In this document: in pieces, positions 35,784-48,050 of the stretch | How positions within the stretch are numbered: the stretch's first letter is position 1 | Layout: every line of letters starts with the position of its first letter | Origin: Cristatella mucedo | Lineage: Eukaryota; Bryozoa; Phylactolaemata; Cristatellidae | DNA length: 64,000 nt | Assembly: GCA_009760855.2 (NCBI GenBank) | Contig: WPIO01000053.1 | Span: forward strand, 2,789,501 to 2,853,500 | Direction of reading: 5' to 3' | Program-made: the position numbers and the translations under genes | Notes under the pieces: generated by a model | What the model was told of the DNA's origin: nothing | Database searches by the model: none | The model's input: the letters and a program-made list of their open reading frames with translations, nothing else

Positions 35784-35934
35784 GAAAAATAGGCTAGTCG
35801 TGCTCCAACAGAAATACAGACAGACGTAGACATACTGACAGACAGACAAAAAGATCGACATATCGTCAGATCGACAGACAAGTTGATATAAGCAAATAAA
35901 TAAAAGCAAAACTTAGCCGATTCAAAAACTGCTT

Positions 35935-36045
35935 CGTTTGTATAGCGACAGAAGAGCCTTTACTGCCATCACCACCGCTTGCAGCGGCGATAAAGAATCA
36001 CCCACCACAGGAATCGAACCCTAGACCACGGGCTACGTACGTGCA
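35935..36045 (-). mobile_element. tRNA-derived SINE copy
   Basis: On the minus strand the B box GGTTCGATTCC (36,010-36,020) is canonical. Downstream is GTGGGTGATTCTTTATCGCC and the shared end GGCTCTTCTGTCGCTATACAA. The A-box side is weak (TAGCCCGTGG very near the B box), so the 5' part may be rearranged. Confidence 0.7.
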
Positions 36046-36244
36046 AACAGACATAGCTGCAGACATACATACGTACAGACGTCTATATGGAGACACAGAC
36101 CAGCCATCTCATAAGTTATAGTAGCCGAGCTCTCCGTTGCCAGTAGTATGTATTCTTGAGGTTCGCGAGCCTCACCATCATCGACAGGAGTACGGTCATC
36201 CACTCTGTTCTGAGCTCATTTGCATCTCAATAGTCCATCATGTT

Positions 36245-36362
36245 TCTATCAAAACCTCTTGCAGTGGCGATAAATAATCACCCGCTGCTGAATTGGACTT
36301 CTCCACCACGGGACGCAGGTGGTGAAAAGCAACGCCTTACCTAGTCTGCCATCGCGGCCGGA
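36245..36362 (-). mobile_element. tRNA-derived SINE copy, diverged
   Basis: On the minus strand, TGGCAGACTAGGTAAGG is a near A box, the B-box position reads GTCCAATTC (mutated), and GGTGATTATTTATCGCCACTG matches the family body. Confidence 0.6.
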
Positions 36363-36448
36363 GTCAAGCCATGGCGGGAGTTGTGGGTTAGCGAATGTGT
36401 GTCGACGAATCGGATGTAGAATAATCGAAATCGTATTTATTGCCGCTC

Positions 36449-37260
36449 AGAGTCGAAACGGAGCAGTCGAGGTCGCTTGCAACCAGGAGCCATCCCGCCT
36501 GGTACCGCGAAGCTGCCTAGTAGCCTCATGCACGCTGGTGAGATTTCGACCCGTTTGTCAACGATAAGAGAGTCCTTTACGCGGCGACCTGAAGTCGTGC
36601 ACCAGCATGGCGATTGCAAAGACGTCCGACCGCCCGAAGGCAATTGCGACGCGTGCGGTGCTTTCCGGCGGCAAAAGCGAGCTTCATTTCCTTATTCCAC
36701 CACCGTGCCTCTCGTCTCAGCAGACCGCGACGCAGGCTGACAGCCCTCGAGGCAGAAGCGGCTGTCTTCCCTCCAAGTTACCAGCAACGTTTTAACGCTC
36801 AAGGAGCAGGTGTGTTTAGTCGCGCTCAGCTCGCGGAAGGCTGCTTCATAAATGAAGAAGGTTTGGGGTTGGCCTTCGGGGTTCGCTTGTTACGTGGGTC
36901 TCATTGACGCTGCAAGCAATTGATGAAGCTCGAGTGGTAGCGAGAAGCAACTATTACGACTCTTCGCTGTTATACCTAGCGCACCTCAAACTTGGACTGC
37001 CAACCATTCCCGCTATGTTTTTAGCAGCTTTTGCGTAGCGTGACTGTGTCATATCAGCGGCCGAGTGACCACTCCTAGGAAAGACAAGCAAATGCCAATT
37101 AGAGCGACGGTGGATAAACTAATCTTCTGGTCAATTCACCACTCGGAGGAAAGACACACAGATGCCAATTGGAGCGACGGTAAATAAACCAGTTTTCACG
37201 CAAAGCTCATTCAACTTGAGAATTAAATTCTTCTTACCATTGGCTTTTTTGACGTAAAAC
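36449..37260 (+). repeat. R4 repeat, left copy
   Basis: It matches 51,945-52,700 in the same orientation. Roughly a dozen differences occur in the first 540 bp by eye, nearly all in the first half. The segment 36,730-36,960 looks identical. Two overlapping frames (36607-36795 and 36614-36907) are open in both copies, but such recent duplicates would keep any frame open. No domain was recognised. An internal imperfect duplication of about 60 bp (GATGCCAATT... GAGCGACGG) lies at 37,085-37,190. Confidence 0.85.
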
Positions 37261-37295
37261 GGCTTCTCCGATACGCTAATGCGGCCTAAAGCCCT

Positions 37296-38699
37296 AGCTT
37301 ACTTTAACAGCCAAATGCAGACATAGTTTTATTCTTCGAAACCATCGCATCAGGGGGATGTACAGCCCGGAGACACATGTCCAAGCTGGACAGGCGATTC
37401 CGAACACCGAATCTGCACGCGCGCGAGCACGGGCGTCAACCAAAGTTCGTGCTACAGCTGCCGGCAGTGTGGTCGCCGCATAAGCCGTCAAGCGTCGTTT
37501 TAATCACTTTCCCGATCGGCTGCCCGCTGCTTCCGGTATGGCTTGAATGAGGTCCGGATGATTGTCGAAACCCGCCCCGCCCCCAATGTATTGATGTTGA
37601 CAGCGTACGCGACATACCATTGTTTGCCAGTGCTTATATGCCATACCATTGTCCAACTTTGGCCCAGGGATGTCCTGTCGTACTGCCGTTGTGAACAATC
37701 CGCTCGTCTGGCTGCAGCCCCCGAAATCGCTTGAATTGGGACCGGGTGTCAGTCGAAATGCATCCCATACGGCGGTTCCGGTGTATTGTCGACTGCAACG
37801 AACGTTTGACGCCACCTTCGTCCGCAGTAGGGTCGCATTTTCCGGCTCGGGTCACGGGAAGTCCTGGCGTATCGCCGTAGTCCCCCAACCTTCGTTAGGT
37901 ATAGGGAAGTCATCCTGCGAAAGTAAAATGCCTTAGAGTAGCAGACGCGAAATAGTGTGGCGAGTGCGGCTGGTCACTGGGTTCGGGCCAAAACGAATCA
38001 GTCGCCGTACCTCGCAGTCGCCGGCCTAAGACCAAGACCTGTTGTTGGCTACTGGATCTGTAGCGATTGATAGATTTTACTAGCGCAGCACCGTGCAATC
38101 GGGCTACGCTCGCTATAAGGAAAAGCGGGCAGCGTGGATGACGCACCGTCCGACATTACCGGCTTTCCTCTTGGTTCCGGCAGTATGACGTATGCAGTGG
38201 AAACGGTGAGTCGCACTGCGGCAGGTAGCTACCAATGGTAAGATGGCGAAACGAGCGAGCCCTTTGACCTTCCGGTGGACCGAGATTATGAGAGCGATTC
38301 TCAGGAAGCGACGACAGCAGCGCTCGAACGATACGCGAGATCCTCACCAGTTCGGGTAGCGGCAAATGCGTGCGGAGAAGTGTAGCTAGCAATACACACA
38401 ACAGTAGCGACATGCGGCTCAATGGCGACACCTGGCTCGCTAAATTTGTCAAGCTGCACTGTATACAGCACCGTACCAGAAAAGCAAAAAAATATAGCCT
38501 GTGCACTGCGGTTTGTAGACTGGCACAGGTACGGCAGGTGACTCCAATACAGGCTTGCAGCAGCTCGCACTTAGCACTCACAGACTCACCGACTAGCACT
38601 CACCAACAGGCAGATAGCGACCCAAAGAAGGAGACCCCCACCTTATGTAGAGGCCAGGTCATAAGTCATAAATAATTGCCTTCACAAACAGATTCAGTA
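37296..38699 (-). repeat. X unit (dispersed relative of the satellite), copy 1
   Basis: On the minus strand, CTGGCCTCTACATAAGG (degenerate TATA region, 38.65 kb) is followed by the MSDGAS-type segment near 38.13 kb, GCTGATTCGTTTTGGCCCG, and a body homologous to the satellite (TTTACTTTCGCAGGATGAC ... GTACGACAGGACATCCC ... ATGTCGCGTACGCTGTCAACA). The near-invariant block is missing. It is flanked by two imperfect about 35-bp copies of GGCTTCTSCGATRCGCTAAT...GGCCTAAA (37,260 and 38,703). Confidence 0.8.
37504..37815 (-). other. Open frame in X copy 1, unrecognised
   Basis: 103 codons, starting MASNVRCSRQYTG, with AVRQDIPGPK and MVCRVRCQHQ in the middle. It aligns with satellite frame A (1479-1784). 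A second frame (37634-37888) overlaps. No known domain. Whether it was ever translated is unknown. Confidence 0.3.
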
Positions 38700-38759
38700 A
38701 AGAGGCTTCTGCGATGCGCTAATGTGGCCTAAAACCATAACGTCAATTGAACCGCCGGC

Positions 38760-39600
38760 AAATTTTAAATGTAAGATTACACTTTATTCCAACCGCAATA
38801 CAGCTGCTAGTTCTACTAAAGGCGTCGTGGTTTTAATTCCAAATTTTAGAAAACGGTGGTACGGGTTCACCCTCAACATTTCGTGCGCCATTTCAATGGC
38901 TCGGTCCGTTGTGCAGATTCTAACTGCGATACAACGGTCATTTCTATAATAGGCTTCGAACAACTTCAGTTTCTATTCTGCATTATAGAAAACTGCGTCC
39001 TGGATTAGCCAACTAAATTTAATGGCTTAGCGTACGGGCGTCTCATATTATGGCCTCCAATGGCCCGGACCAACCAGCCTCCGGACGTAGCACAACTGAA
39101 CTGTGATACTGCTTCCATTTCCACAATAAGCGTTGAGCAAATGCAGGTTTGATCTCATATTGTAGAAGCCTGTGTTCCTGCTTTACCAAAGTTTGTGCTA
39201 TAGCCCGTTCTTATGCAATGGCCTCCAATAGCCCGGCCCGCTCTGCATTTTCGAACTGCAATGCAGAAGCCACTCCAGCAATAAGCGTCGTGAAACTACT
39301 TTTTTGGTTTGATTACTGATGATGACAAAGATGTTCCGGGTTTGACGGCTGAATCTTTTTGATCGTGCTACCGCGTTATAATGCAGTGGCCGCTTAAGAC
39401 CCGGGCCTTTCGAGGTCTCAGCATTTGATCGCATCAGCAATTTGTCATGAAATTAAGAACGCCAATCTGAAACACTTTCTTCTATGATACGGCATAAAAC
39501 CACATTTTTAGAACACGTATTGTGGAAATGGTAGACGTATCGCAGTTTTATTATTTAGGGTGGCTAGCTGGTCCGGGCTTGTGTGAACCATATTATCGTT
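38760..39600 (-). repeat. Degenerate tandem subrepeats in P1
   Basis: Counterpart of 32.72-33.68 and 59.30-60.23 kb. GGTTTTAATTCC, ATGGCCTCCAATRGCCCGG and TTTCCACAATAAGCG recur. No frame is consistently open. Confidence 0.6.
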
Positions 39601-39729
39601 TTCTATAGCCTGGGATCAGGCTATGACGAGCTGCGGGTGCCTATCGTGGAAACGGCAGCTCTGTCACCGTTGGAATGCTTAGGAATGTGGATGCTCACCG
39701 GTTCGGCATGGACGCCCATTAAGGTCGCT

Positions 39730-39746
39730 CACCCCCCCCCCCCCCA
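39730..39746 (+). repeat. Homopolymer C tract
   Basis: An uninterrupted run of C at a point where the P2 counterpart (about 59,160) has a shorter G run. Confidence 0.9.
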
Positions 39747-40194
39747 GAGCGTGGCACGTGGTGGGCGCGATCGGGGTCCGTAACCAGGAGTTTTGTCTTG
39801 GCTGTACGTTAACCTGGCAATTGTGCCTCAGGACGCTACCGTTAGCACTGAAGGAATGGCTCTCTGAACTAGATCGAGAGATTACATATGCTACCTGGCC
39901 GAGTTGGACGCACATGCTCTCTCGACGGACAAGAGGCCTCGTCGCCGTTACAGAGTTCCTGTACAACCCTCAACCGCCAGCGCATCGCTGTGGTCTTTGA
40001 GTTAGCCAAATATAGGCTACCCACTTTACTTCTTGCATTTCAAGTACTTTAAAACTTTTCAAATGTCATTTTTAAAATGAGGCTTTAGCTTCGTGGAGGC
40101 GAAAGCAGAGAATAACGTGCGTCTATTTTGCGGCTATATGATGCTAGCACGACCCTGCGGAAGGAATGAACATCCTAAATAATAGCTTATTAAT

Positions 40195-40345
40195 CAGCCT
40201 CATTCGTATAGCGACAGAAGTGCTTTCACGGCTACAACAATCTCTTCTTGCATTAGGCAATAAATGATCGCTCACTGCAGGATTGTAACTCACGACCAGT
40301 CGTGGAGTCGTGAAGAGCGGGCAATTCACCTACTGGAGTACAACG
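40195..40345 (-). mobile_element. tRNA-derived SINE copy (in P1)
   Basis: On the minus strand: CCAGTAGGTGAATTGCCCGC (remnant A box), GAGTTACAATCC (degenerate B box), GCGATCATTTATTGCC and the shared end CTTCTGTCGCTATACGAATGAGG. The P2 counterpart is at 58.7 kb. Confidence 0.7.
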
Positions 40346-40475
40346 ACCCAAAAACCTAGGAGTAAGCGTTGCTCACAGCTCCTATTTTTGCATTCGAAAT
40401 ACTCGGTTATTTTATCACTCTCTTTTGACCCCTCGTTTATTATGCAGCCCAAATATCTCTACTGACGATCCGTAG

Positions 40476-41262
40476 AATAATAATAGTAATAATAATAATG
40501 TACTTTATACAGCACCCTCAGAGAACTCAACCTCTTTCTAGGCGCTTTAAATTTGCCGCAAAGGGAAACGCGAATGAATGGTGAGTAATATCATGCTTGA
40601 TGAACAAACAACATTAAAAACGTAGTTAGGGGTGACATGCACAGGGTCAGCATGCAAGTGTGGTTAGTGGCATCATGCACAGTGTCAGCACGCATAAGCA
40701 CATCAAGGACGAATCACAGGGACCCACTAAATGATGTCCTAAATAGGTTTTATAGGTTTTGTTTAAATGTGGTCAAGTCAGGGGATGTTGCGACGCAAGT
40801 CGGGACTGAGTTCCAGGCTTTGGGAGCATACGAACTAAATGCGCGATCTCCAAAGGATTTGAGGTTTGTACGAGGTATTGGTAGACTGTTGGATTTCGAA
40901 AAGCAGATGGTACGATGCTTGGCCTGGTGGGGGAGTAGATATGAGAGATAGGCTAGAGACAAAGAATGAAATGACTTAAAAGTGAGTGACAAAACCTTGA
41001 AGTCAATCCGTTGCTTTACTGGTAGCCAGTGCAGGTCGGCGAGAAGTAGTGTGATGATGCAACTGCGACGCTCACAACAGACAAGCCTAGCTGCGGAGTT
41101 TTGCATTAACTGCAATCGCTTGATCGCACATGTTGGTAGGCCAGTAAGAAGTGAGTTGCAGAAGTCGAGACGGAATGTCACGAATGCAACTTGGACGTGG
41201 TATCCTTCTCTAAAGAAGCCCGAATTTTAACAATGTTATGTAGCTGATAGTAGGCAGATATG
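40476..41262 (-). mobile_element. LINE-1fam copy shared by P1 and P2
   Basis: The minus frame 40750-41181 (143 codons) encodes RLDFCNSLLTGLPTCAI, LHWLPVKQRI, SYAPKAWNSVPTC. The tail and (ATT)n lie at 40,476-40,560. The 5' end joins CAGTCATATCTGCCTACTATC to the P sequence GCAAACCTGCTTTCC. The same junctions occur in P2 (57,784-58,578), and P0 lacks the insertion. Confidence 0.92.
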
Positions 41263-42355
41263 ACTGTGGAAAGCAGGTTTGCACTAAATTCATTCAAATA
41301 AGTCTTTCCCGTAGAAGGTATCGGCGTGTGTAAAGATGAGTGAGCGGTTTAGGGTGCGCTATCAATTTAATATCGCAAAAAACCTACTTCTGACACTGCG
41401 AGGAATGGTCTGCTCCGCTCAACCATACCTCTGGTTTTTTCCCGGAAAAAGTCTTAATGGCGATATGTCTTTATTTCTTAAACGATTTATTTCCACTCGT
41501 GAAATCATAGTGACCCACGTGGTGCCAGCTTGCACTGCCTGGGCTGAGGAAATAACACTTTCTGCCCAACATCCACTAGGCTGTAAGCGATCTGCAAGTC
41601 CTTGGAAATTACAGTAGTTTCTTATATTATTGTTATTTAAAAGTATTACTATCCAAAAAGCTGCGGCTACTGGATGTTGTGGAGCTGTGTCGCATAAGCT
41701 AGGTTCGCTGCGAGATCATGGCAATTACTTCATTATAATTGTTATTATTTGATGTTTTCGAAAGATCCATAGAGTATCGTTCTTTCTGATAGACAATTTA
41801 AAAGCTTTCCGCAAAATTAAAATTAAAAAAACTAGGTCACGCATGCCGTCACTTCCTACGCCCTCGCCAGGGGCGGACTGTGGTCGCTAAGAGTCCGATT
41901 TCAGAAACAAGCGGAAGCTGTCACCTTGACCTGTTTCAGCCTCCAGATCTCTTGAAACCGTGACCTGTAAAACTCCTTACCTCTCAGGCCCCTCGCGGCT
42001 GCTTTAAATACTTTAAATCCTATTAAAACTTTAAATACTTATAATACTAATACTTTAAAGACTTCAGTTGATAGGTGCTCGAAGCCTGCAGACCTGAGAC
42101 AATGGAAATCGCCCGTGCTGATTGCCGTGATATTCCCATTTGCTTCGAGTTGGTCGTAAAACAGAATGCCCTATAAACAAATCACGCTTTTAGACATCGT
42201 AGTTGTATAGAGTGTGTATAAATGAAGACGTGTTTGGTTCTGCCGTGGCGTCCGTTCCGTCATGAAGGGCAGATGATTCCTAAGAGGCGTGCAGCCATTT
42301 CGAGGCAGCTGCGTTCGGACAAGCGCCCGTAAAACGAGGTAGCACGTGCATCCTG

Positions 42356-42676
42356 ATGAGAGATCGGCAGGTGCATGCAATAAATATGTGTAGTTTACCT
42401 TTACTTGATTTCTCTATTGGCACTAAGTTACAGCATACTGAGCAAAGTGTGCTTGAAAAACTCGGTCGCTTGTTGACACGGTGGACCGGCGATCGTGATT
42501 TTCGAATACTCTTTGGATATTTGAGTCTACGGTATCTGACAAAAGCAATAGCGAAGCGTACGTCGGGGTGCGACGGAGAGAAAGGATTAGCGGAGAAACA
42601 GTACTGGCTTTCGTCCAAGCCATGTCGTAGCCGAACCAGAGCGAAGGAGCTAACCACAGGCATATCATCGGGCTAA
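42356..42676 (+). other. Unrecognised frame conserved between P1 and P2
   Basis: 106 codons, with SVLEKLGRLLTRWTGD, KAIAKRTSG and RAKELTTGISSG. The P2 counterpart (56333-56662, -) keeps most residues and the same stop. The antisense frame (42423-42782) is also open, so conservation may only reflect the recent duplication. No domain recognised. Confidence 0.25.
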
Positions 42677-42685
42677 ATGGCCCCG

Positions 42686-42701
42686 TGATCTTAAGATCAC
42701 A
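42686..42701. repeat. 16-bp perfect palindrome
   Basis: GTGATCTTAAGATCAC. The counterpart is retained in P2 near 56,308-56,323. No function can be inferred. Confidence 0.8.
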
Positions 42702-43009
42702 CATGCCCAGCAGTAAGACAAGTAAATGCAAACTAATTTGAATGATTGACCGAGATGAGCCGCTAGAAATAAAAACCAACACATCTAGCTACTCACAAAA
42801 CGAGAGTGTCATGTCGCTATAACAGCCAACATTAGCAGCTGACCCCACAGGCAGGATGACTACCTTACAGACCCGCGAAATAAGATTAGGGTTCAGGCAA
42901 TCACTTATGAGAAAACAACATGGCACCAGATCTGCAGATCAGTCCATGGTGTTTTCAGAGAACCAACACTGGGGCTGCAGATTAGACTCCATGCAAACAG
43001 TAGTAATAA

Positions 43010-43390
43010 TAATGCACTTGATAAAGCTCCCTCAGAACATTCAATCTCTTTCTAGGCGCCATCACATAAGCTGCAAAGGGAAACGCGACTGAATGGTGAG
43101 TAATATTATGCTCGATAAACAGCATGAATAGCATATTTAGGGTGACGTGCACAGAGTCAGCATGTACATGAGGTTAGTGGCAGCGTGCACAGTGTCAGGA
43201 CGCATAAGCACATGAAGGACTAATCACAGGGACCATCAAAACGCTGTCCTAAATAGGTGTGTTCTTAAGTTCTTTTTAAATGTGGTCAAGTCAGGGGATG
43301 TTCTGACGCAAGTCGGGAGGGAGTTTCAGGCTTTGTGAGCATATGAAGTTGATGCACGGTCTCCAAAGGATTTGAGGTTTATACAAAGCT
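43010..43390 (-). mobile_element. LINE-1fam 3' fragment in P1 (empty-site allele of a later insertion)
   Basis: Tail, 3' UTR and the last coding segment in reverse complement (ACTTGACCACATTTAAA-type complement, GGTCTCCAAAGGATTTGAGG). The P2 counterpart (55,510-56,010, +) carries an extra about 100-bp insertion within it. Confidence 0.88.
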
Positions 43391-43799
43391 CGAAGCTCTC
43401 GGTTTCTCCTGCAGGTTGCACTGATCGTCGTCGTATGGGAGTGGGTATGATCGGTCACGCAGGTGACCCCCACAGACAGGCGGGCAGCCTCACGACAGCT
43501 CGAAGTATTCAACCCTACGAATAGCACAGCAATAAATTAGCCACATATCCTATGATTCACTCAACAAAAACTTGACTTCCAAGGTTTTTTCAACTACAAT
43601 TTCGTAAGTCGGGGCTTATTGTAATACTAATTGTGCATTTGCATGGTGCTCTTAGATAAATTTAGCTCTTTCTAGCCTTTTTAACCAGTCAAGTTTCGTG
43701 GGAAATGATCAGTTGTGCTATGCGATATCGTTGTAGTGATAAGCTCTGATTTTTTTGCGGTCTCGTCTTCACGAGGTTCTCTTGAATGGCCGTGAGAGC

Positions 43800-46019
43800 A
43801 GTTTGGACTCCTCAGCTGTTCAAGCGCTTTCTCGCATGTTGAGTGAACTCGTGCGACATAAGTTTAATGGTTCTTAATAAATCGTACGGGCTTTAATACA
43901 GTTTTAAGGCAGCGACGTATTGTCGTGTGCCCTCCTCCACATCTACAATCGCGTATGAATCGCTGCACTTCAAGACTCATAACACTAGCTGACAAGCTTG
44001 AATAGCTTGCACCTCTCACCAACTGCACTGTTTACACTCGCCAGACGGCCTGTGGTCTACTGCACACAATGAACTAGCAAGTTCTACTAAGTGCAAGCTT
44101 AAAAAAGCACGCACAAGAACAGAACTGACAATCCAAGACAAGCATACGAAGACTACTGCGGCTCGCAAGATTCGATCCTAGCAACGGCCAAGTCTCATTC
44201 TGACAAAACATCGTTGAATCGAAGAGGCACAGTCCACAAATGCTGGTTTCTACGATCAATCATGTACTTACCTGCTCCCATGTTAGCTCCTTACCTAGTG
44301 ATCCATGTGATAATCTAGCAGATCGCTTCGCTAGCTTCTTTTTGAAGAAGTGAGAAATGATCAGGGAGTGCACCTCTAGGGTGGCAGCATTTTTCCTGGA
44401 ATCCCGTCTCTCCATTACATGCAATGCTTTAATGTCTGCGTTCATGTAGGCCACTAGTGACCTCGCCCTTAAGCTCATAAATTAGTCAAAGAAGACAACT
44501 AATTCTCGAGACCCTGTCCACACTTTCCTGCTCAAACGATGCATAGATCTGCTTCAACCATGCATAGATAACATGAAATATATCACTAGCCTCAGGTCAT
44601 GCCCCAGCACCCTTCCAAGCACTGTTGTCGGTCTACGTCCACAAATTGCTACACTAGACCAAGAGAACTTGAGCATCTTCTGCCCAGTCTCAGCTGTACC
44701 CTTCACATAAAAAACACTGGACCGATTCGCGGCCGATCACTTGAACTCATATAGTGAAACTTCAAACCTCTCTAGTAAGTTCCAATCTTGTTTTAGAGAT
44801 GATCACTCCAAAGAATCAGCATTACTTTGGGATACAACGACCTACATAGGAGTACAGACTTGGAAAGGGTATCAATGCTTGCTCTGCTTGATATATTAGC
44901 AAATTTTGATTCTATTGATCACAAAGTGCTCCCTGAGCATCTCTCATCTCACATGGGCATCAACTGATACTGCATTGCAATGGTTTAAGGTCCAGTCTCA
45001 GTGGAAGACTTTAGAGTAGTGATGTGAATGGACAAAGATCTGTCATAGGACAACTTAAATATGAGGTGCCTGTCCGGTTCTTTTTACGGCCTATACCCCA
45101 TCTCTAAATAATTTAATTGCCAGGTGACGGTCAAGGCTTTTACTTCAATGCAGATAACACTTAATGGTACTTTTTTGCTAACCCTCGCAGCCCTCCAACC
45201 GGTTGAATTCTCTCATCTCCCTTGCTGCCTGTACTGATGACATCAGCACATGGATGGCAGCAAACTTGCTTAGATTGAACGACGATTAAGCACCCCACTG
45301 GCTGCAGGAAAACCTAGTGTGATTCAGGATAACTAAGCGCTCAAATACGGCTCCTTCGGCATATCTGCTGTTGAATCTTCACGAAATCTAGGCATTTTAG
45401 TCAAAAGTGACTCTTCAATAAACGACTATATCAGCTCCACTGTCAAGTCTGCCTCTCTTTGCTCCTTGCATTTGTGACATCATGTCCTGACTTCTATAAC
45501 TAACTGCCTGCTGGTCTTCCGGCCCGTGTAATCATCTGCTTACAGCCGGTTAAAAACCCTGTCGCTAGCCTTGCCTGTCGTGAGGGCCGATGTAGCCACA
45601 TCAAGCGACTTACAGTGGACACGCACGGGCTCCCAGTAAAGCTACGAATCGACTTGAAGCTTCCATCACTCACTCTCAGGTCCTTCATTCTTTGGCTTCT
45701 GATTACCTATCAGATCTACTCCCCCACCAGGCTATCATGCCACGTGGTTTTTGGAATGTAATATAAACATATGCCTCGCAAAAACCTGTAATTCTTGGGA
45801 AACAGTGCCTTTTGCTCGTATGCTGCAAAACCCAGGAACTAACTTCTGACTGACGTAACGACTCCCTTCACAGGAGGTCACTTAAAAGAAAGCTAAATGT
45901 GCATATATTTATCACGGCAGTTTAGTGGGTCCATGTGTCTCACTATTTGCATGCTTATGCATGCTGACACTGTGCATGCTGCCACTAACCAAACTTGCAT
46001 GCTGACCCTGTTTATGTCT
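43800..46019 (+). mobile_element. Old LINE-1fam copy: linker, RT and C-terminus, heavily mutated
   Basis: Decoded with frameshifts: RRIVVCPPPHLQSR (linker, 43.9 kb), SLPSDPCDNLADRFASFF (44.3 kb), LDRFAADHLNSYSETSNLSSKFQS (RT start, 44.75 kb), ALQWF (44.97 kb), then RT and C-terminal pieces to GTGGGTCC...CTGACCCTGTTTATG near 46,016. Its own 3' UTR resumes at about 47,570-47,690, after a younger LINE. The part up to 44,835 is in the P duplication; the rest is not. Confidence 0.85.
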
Positions 46020-47566
46020 CCATTCTACCATTCCTATCAAAGACACTGGAACGGGTCGTGGCAGACCAGCAGAACTCATATATCGAACCCTCACAACTTG
46101 CTAGTAAGTTCCAGCCTGGCATTAGAGCTAATCAATCCACAGCGTCAGCATTGCTTAGGGTATGCAACGACAACTTAGGAATGCAGACATCAGTAGAGTC
46201 TCTGCTTGTTTTTCTCGATCTTTCGGCAGCTTTTGACACCATCGAATACAAAGTTCTTCTAGAACGCCTCTCATCTCGCCTGGGCATCAATTGCACTGCT
46301 GTGCAGTGGTTCAGGTCCTTACTCGGTGGCAGACTCCAGAGTATTGACGTGAATGGACAAAGATCATCTGAGGTACCTCTGAAATATGGGGTACCTCAGG
46401 GCTCCGTGCTAGGTTCTTTTTTTTCACGGTTTATACTCTCCCTCTTGCTGATGTGATTGTCAAACACAATCTAGGCTTTCAATGCAGTGCGGATGTCGTT
46501 CAGTTGTACCTTTGCTTTGATCCCTCCCAGCCTTCGAGCAACTCTAATTCTCTGAACTCGCTTGTTGCATGTATTGATGACATCCGCACATGGATGGCAG
46601 CAAATTTTCTAGTACTAAAGATGATGCAACTAACTTACCAGTTATGAGCAAACCCAGTGTGATTCACAAATTGGAAAGGCTGACACTCAAAATGGGCTCT
46701 GCCAGCATATCTCCAGTTGAATCAGCTCGAAATCTAGCTGTCATGTTCCAAAGCGACCTCTCGTTAGACAACCATATCAGCTCCACAGTCAAATCTGCCT
46801 ATTTTCAGCTTCATAACATTGCTATAATTCGGGCTTGTTTTGATAAGGATACCACGTCCAAGTTGGTCCGTGCATTCGCGACATCCCGTCTCGACTTCTG
46901 AAACTCACTGCTTCATGGGCTACCGACAAGTGCGATCAGGCGATTGCAGCCGGTGAAACTCCGCAGCTATTCCTGTCTGTCGTGAGCGTCGCAGTTGCAT
47001 CATCACACTACTTCTCGCCGACCTGCACTGGCTACCAGTAATGCAACGGATTGACTTCAAGGTGTTGTCACTCACTTTTAAGTCACTTCATTCTTTGTCT
47101 CTAGCCTATCACTCACATCTACTCCCCCCCAGGCCAAGCATCGTACCATATGCTTTTCGAAATCCAACAGTCTACCAATACCGTGTATAAACCTCAAATC
47201 CTTTAGAGACCGTGCATCTACTTCGTTTGCTCGCAAAGCCTGGAACTCCCTCCCGACTTGCGTCAGAACATCCCCTGACTTGACCACATTTAAAGAGAAC
47301 TTAAAAACCCTCCTATTTAGGACAGCATGTAGCGGGTCCCTGTGATTCGTCCTTCATGTGCTTATGCGTGCTGACACTGTGCGTGCTGCCACTAACCACA
47401 TTTGCATGCTGAACCTGTGCATGTCACCACTAACCATTTTATTCATTTTTTTCCTTAGTAAGCTTGATATTACTCACCATTCAATTACATGTCTCTTCGC
47501 AGCAAATGTAAAGCGCCTAGAAACAGACTGAGTTCTCTGAGGGCGCTTTATCAAGTGCATTATAAT
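46020..47566 (+). mobile_element. Younger LINE-1fam copy nested in the old LINE 3' UTR
   Basis: The frame 45995-46456 covers RT motifs: LPFLSKTLERVVADQ, LLVFLDLSAAFDTIE (motif A), GVPQGSVLGS (motif B). The motif-C position reads SADVVQL in place of YADD-x-QL, so the catalytic Asp pair is destroyed. The frame 46590-46901 and C-terminal pieces follow, then the tail GCAAATGTAAAGCGCCTAG ending near 47,566. It is the most complete RT in the window but lacks endonuclease and is inactive. Confidence 0.92.
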
Positions 47567-47700
47567 TACGCCTATCAGGTCACCCTAACTGTGTCATTCT
47601 TGTTGTTTATTGTTCATGCTACCACTAACCGTTTAATTACTCTTCCTCTACAGCTTTGTAGAGTGCTTTGTAGAGCAAGGATCGAGCTTCATTTCTCCCA
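47567..47700 (+). mobile_element. 3' UTR remainder of the interrupted old LINE
   Basis: CAGGTCACCCTAACTGTGTCATT, then CATGCTACCACTAACCGTTTAATTACTC and TCTACAGCTTTGTAGAG, parallel the family 3' UTR after its CTGACCCTGTGCATG segment. Confidence 0.65.
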
Positions 47701-48050
47701 TTCCGCACTATTCGTCCATTGCGAAAGTTGGATCTGCACTTGCCGCATGCATTGCTCACTGCCAAAAATACTAAGCGTCACCCTTGCATTTACGATATAT
47801 TCGCACCCTCTTCCTCGCGGCAGACAATAGCAGCAGATAAAAAATGATAGATGACGCTTCGCGTTTGCTTATAGCAGTAAATTGGTAATAGTCATTGGCT
47901 TTTTCTCCATAACCCAGAAATGGTTACATTCATACAGACCATCGCATCAGCAAAGCGGCAGGACAGCCTAGAGCCACACGGTTGCGTCCGTGCCGGCCAG
48001 TCAAGGCTGGACACCGAATCAGACATGCATTGTGGACGCTGCCTAATCCA

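Larger units (their letters stand above)
36980..44835. repeat. P1, left arm of the inverted segmental duplication
   Basis: The reverse complement of P2 (54,085-60,480), with shared landmarks throughout: GATCTTAAGATCAC, CAAGCGCTT..., frames 42356-42676 vs 56333-56662, and 38722-38949 vs 59998-60240. It is interrupted by the X unit (about 37,296-38,699). Homology stops at TTTGGGATAC (44,835). Confidence 0.88.
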
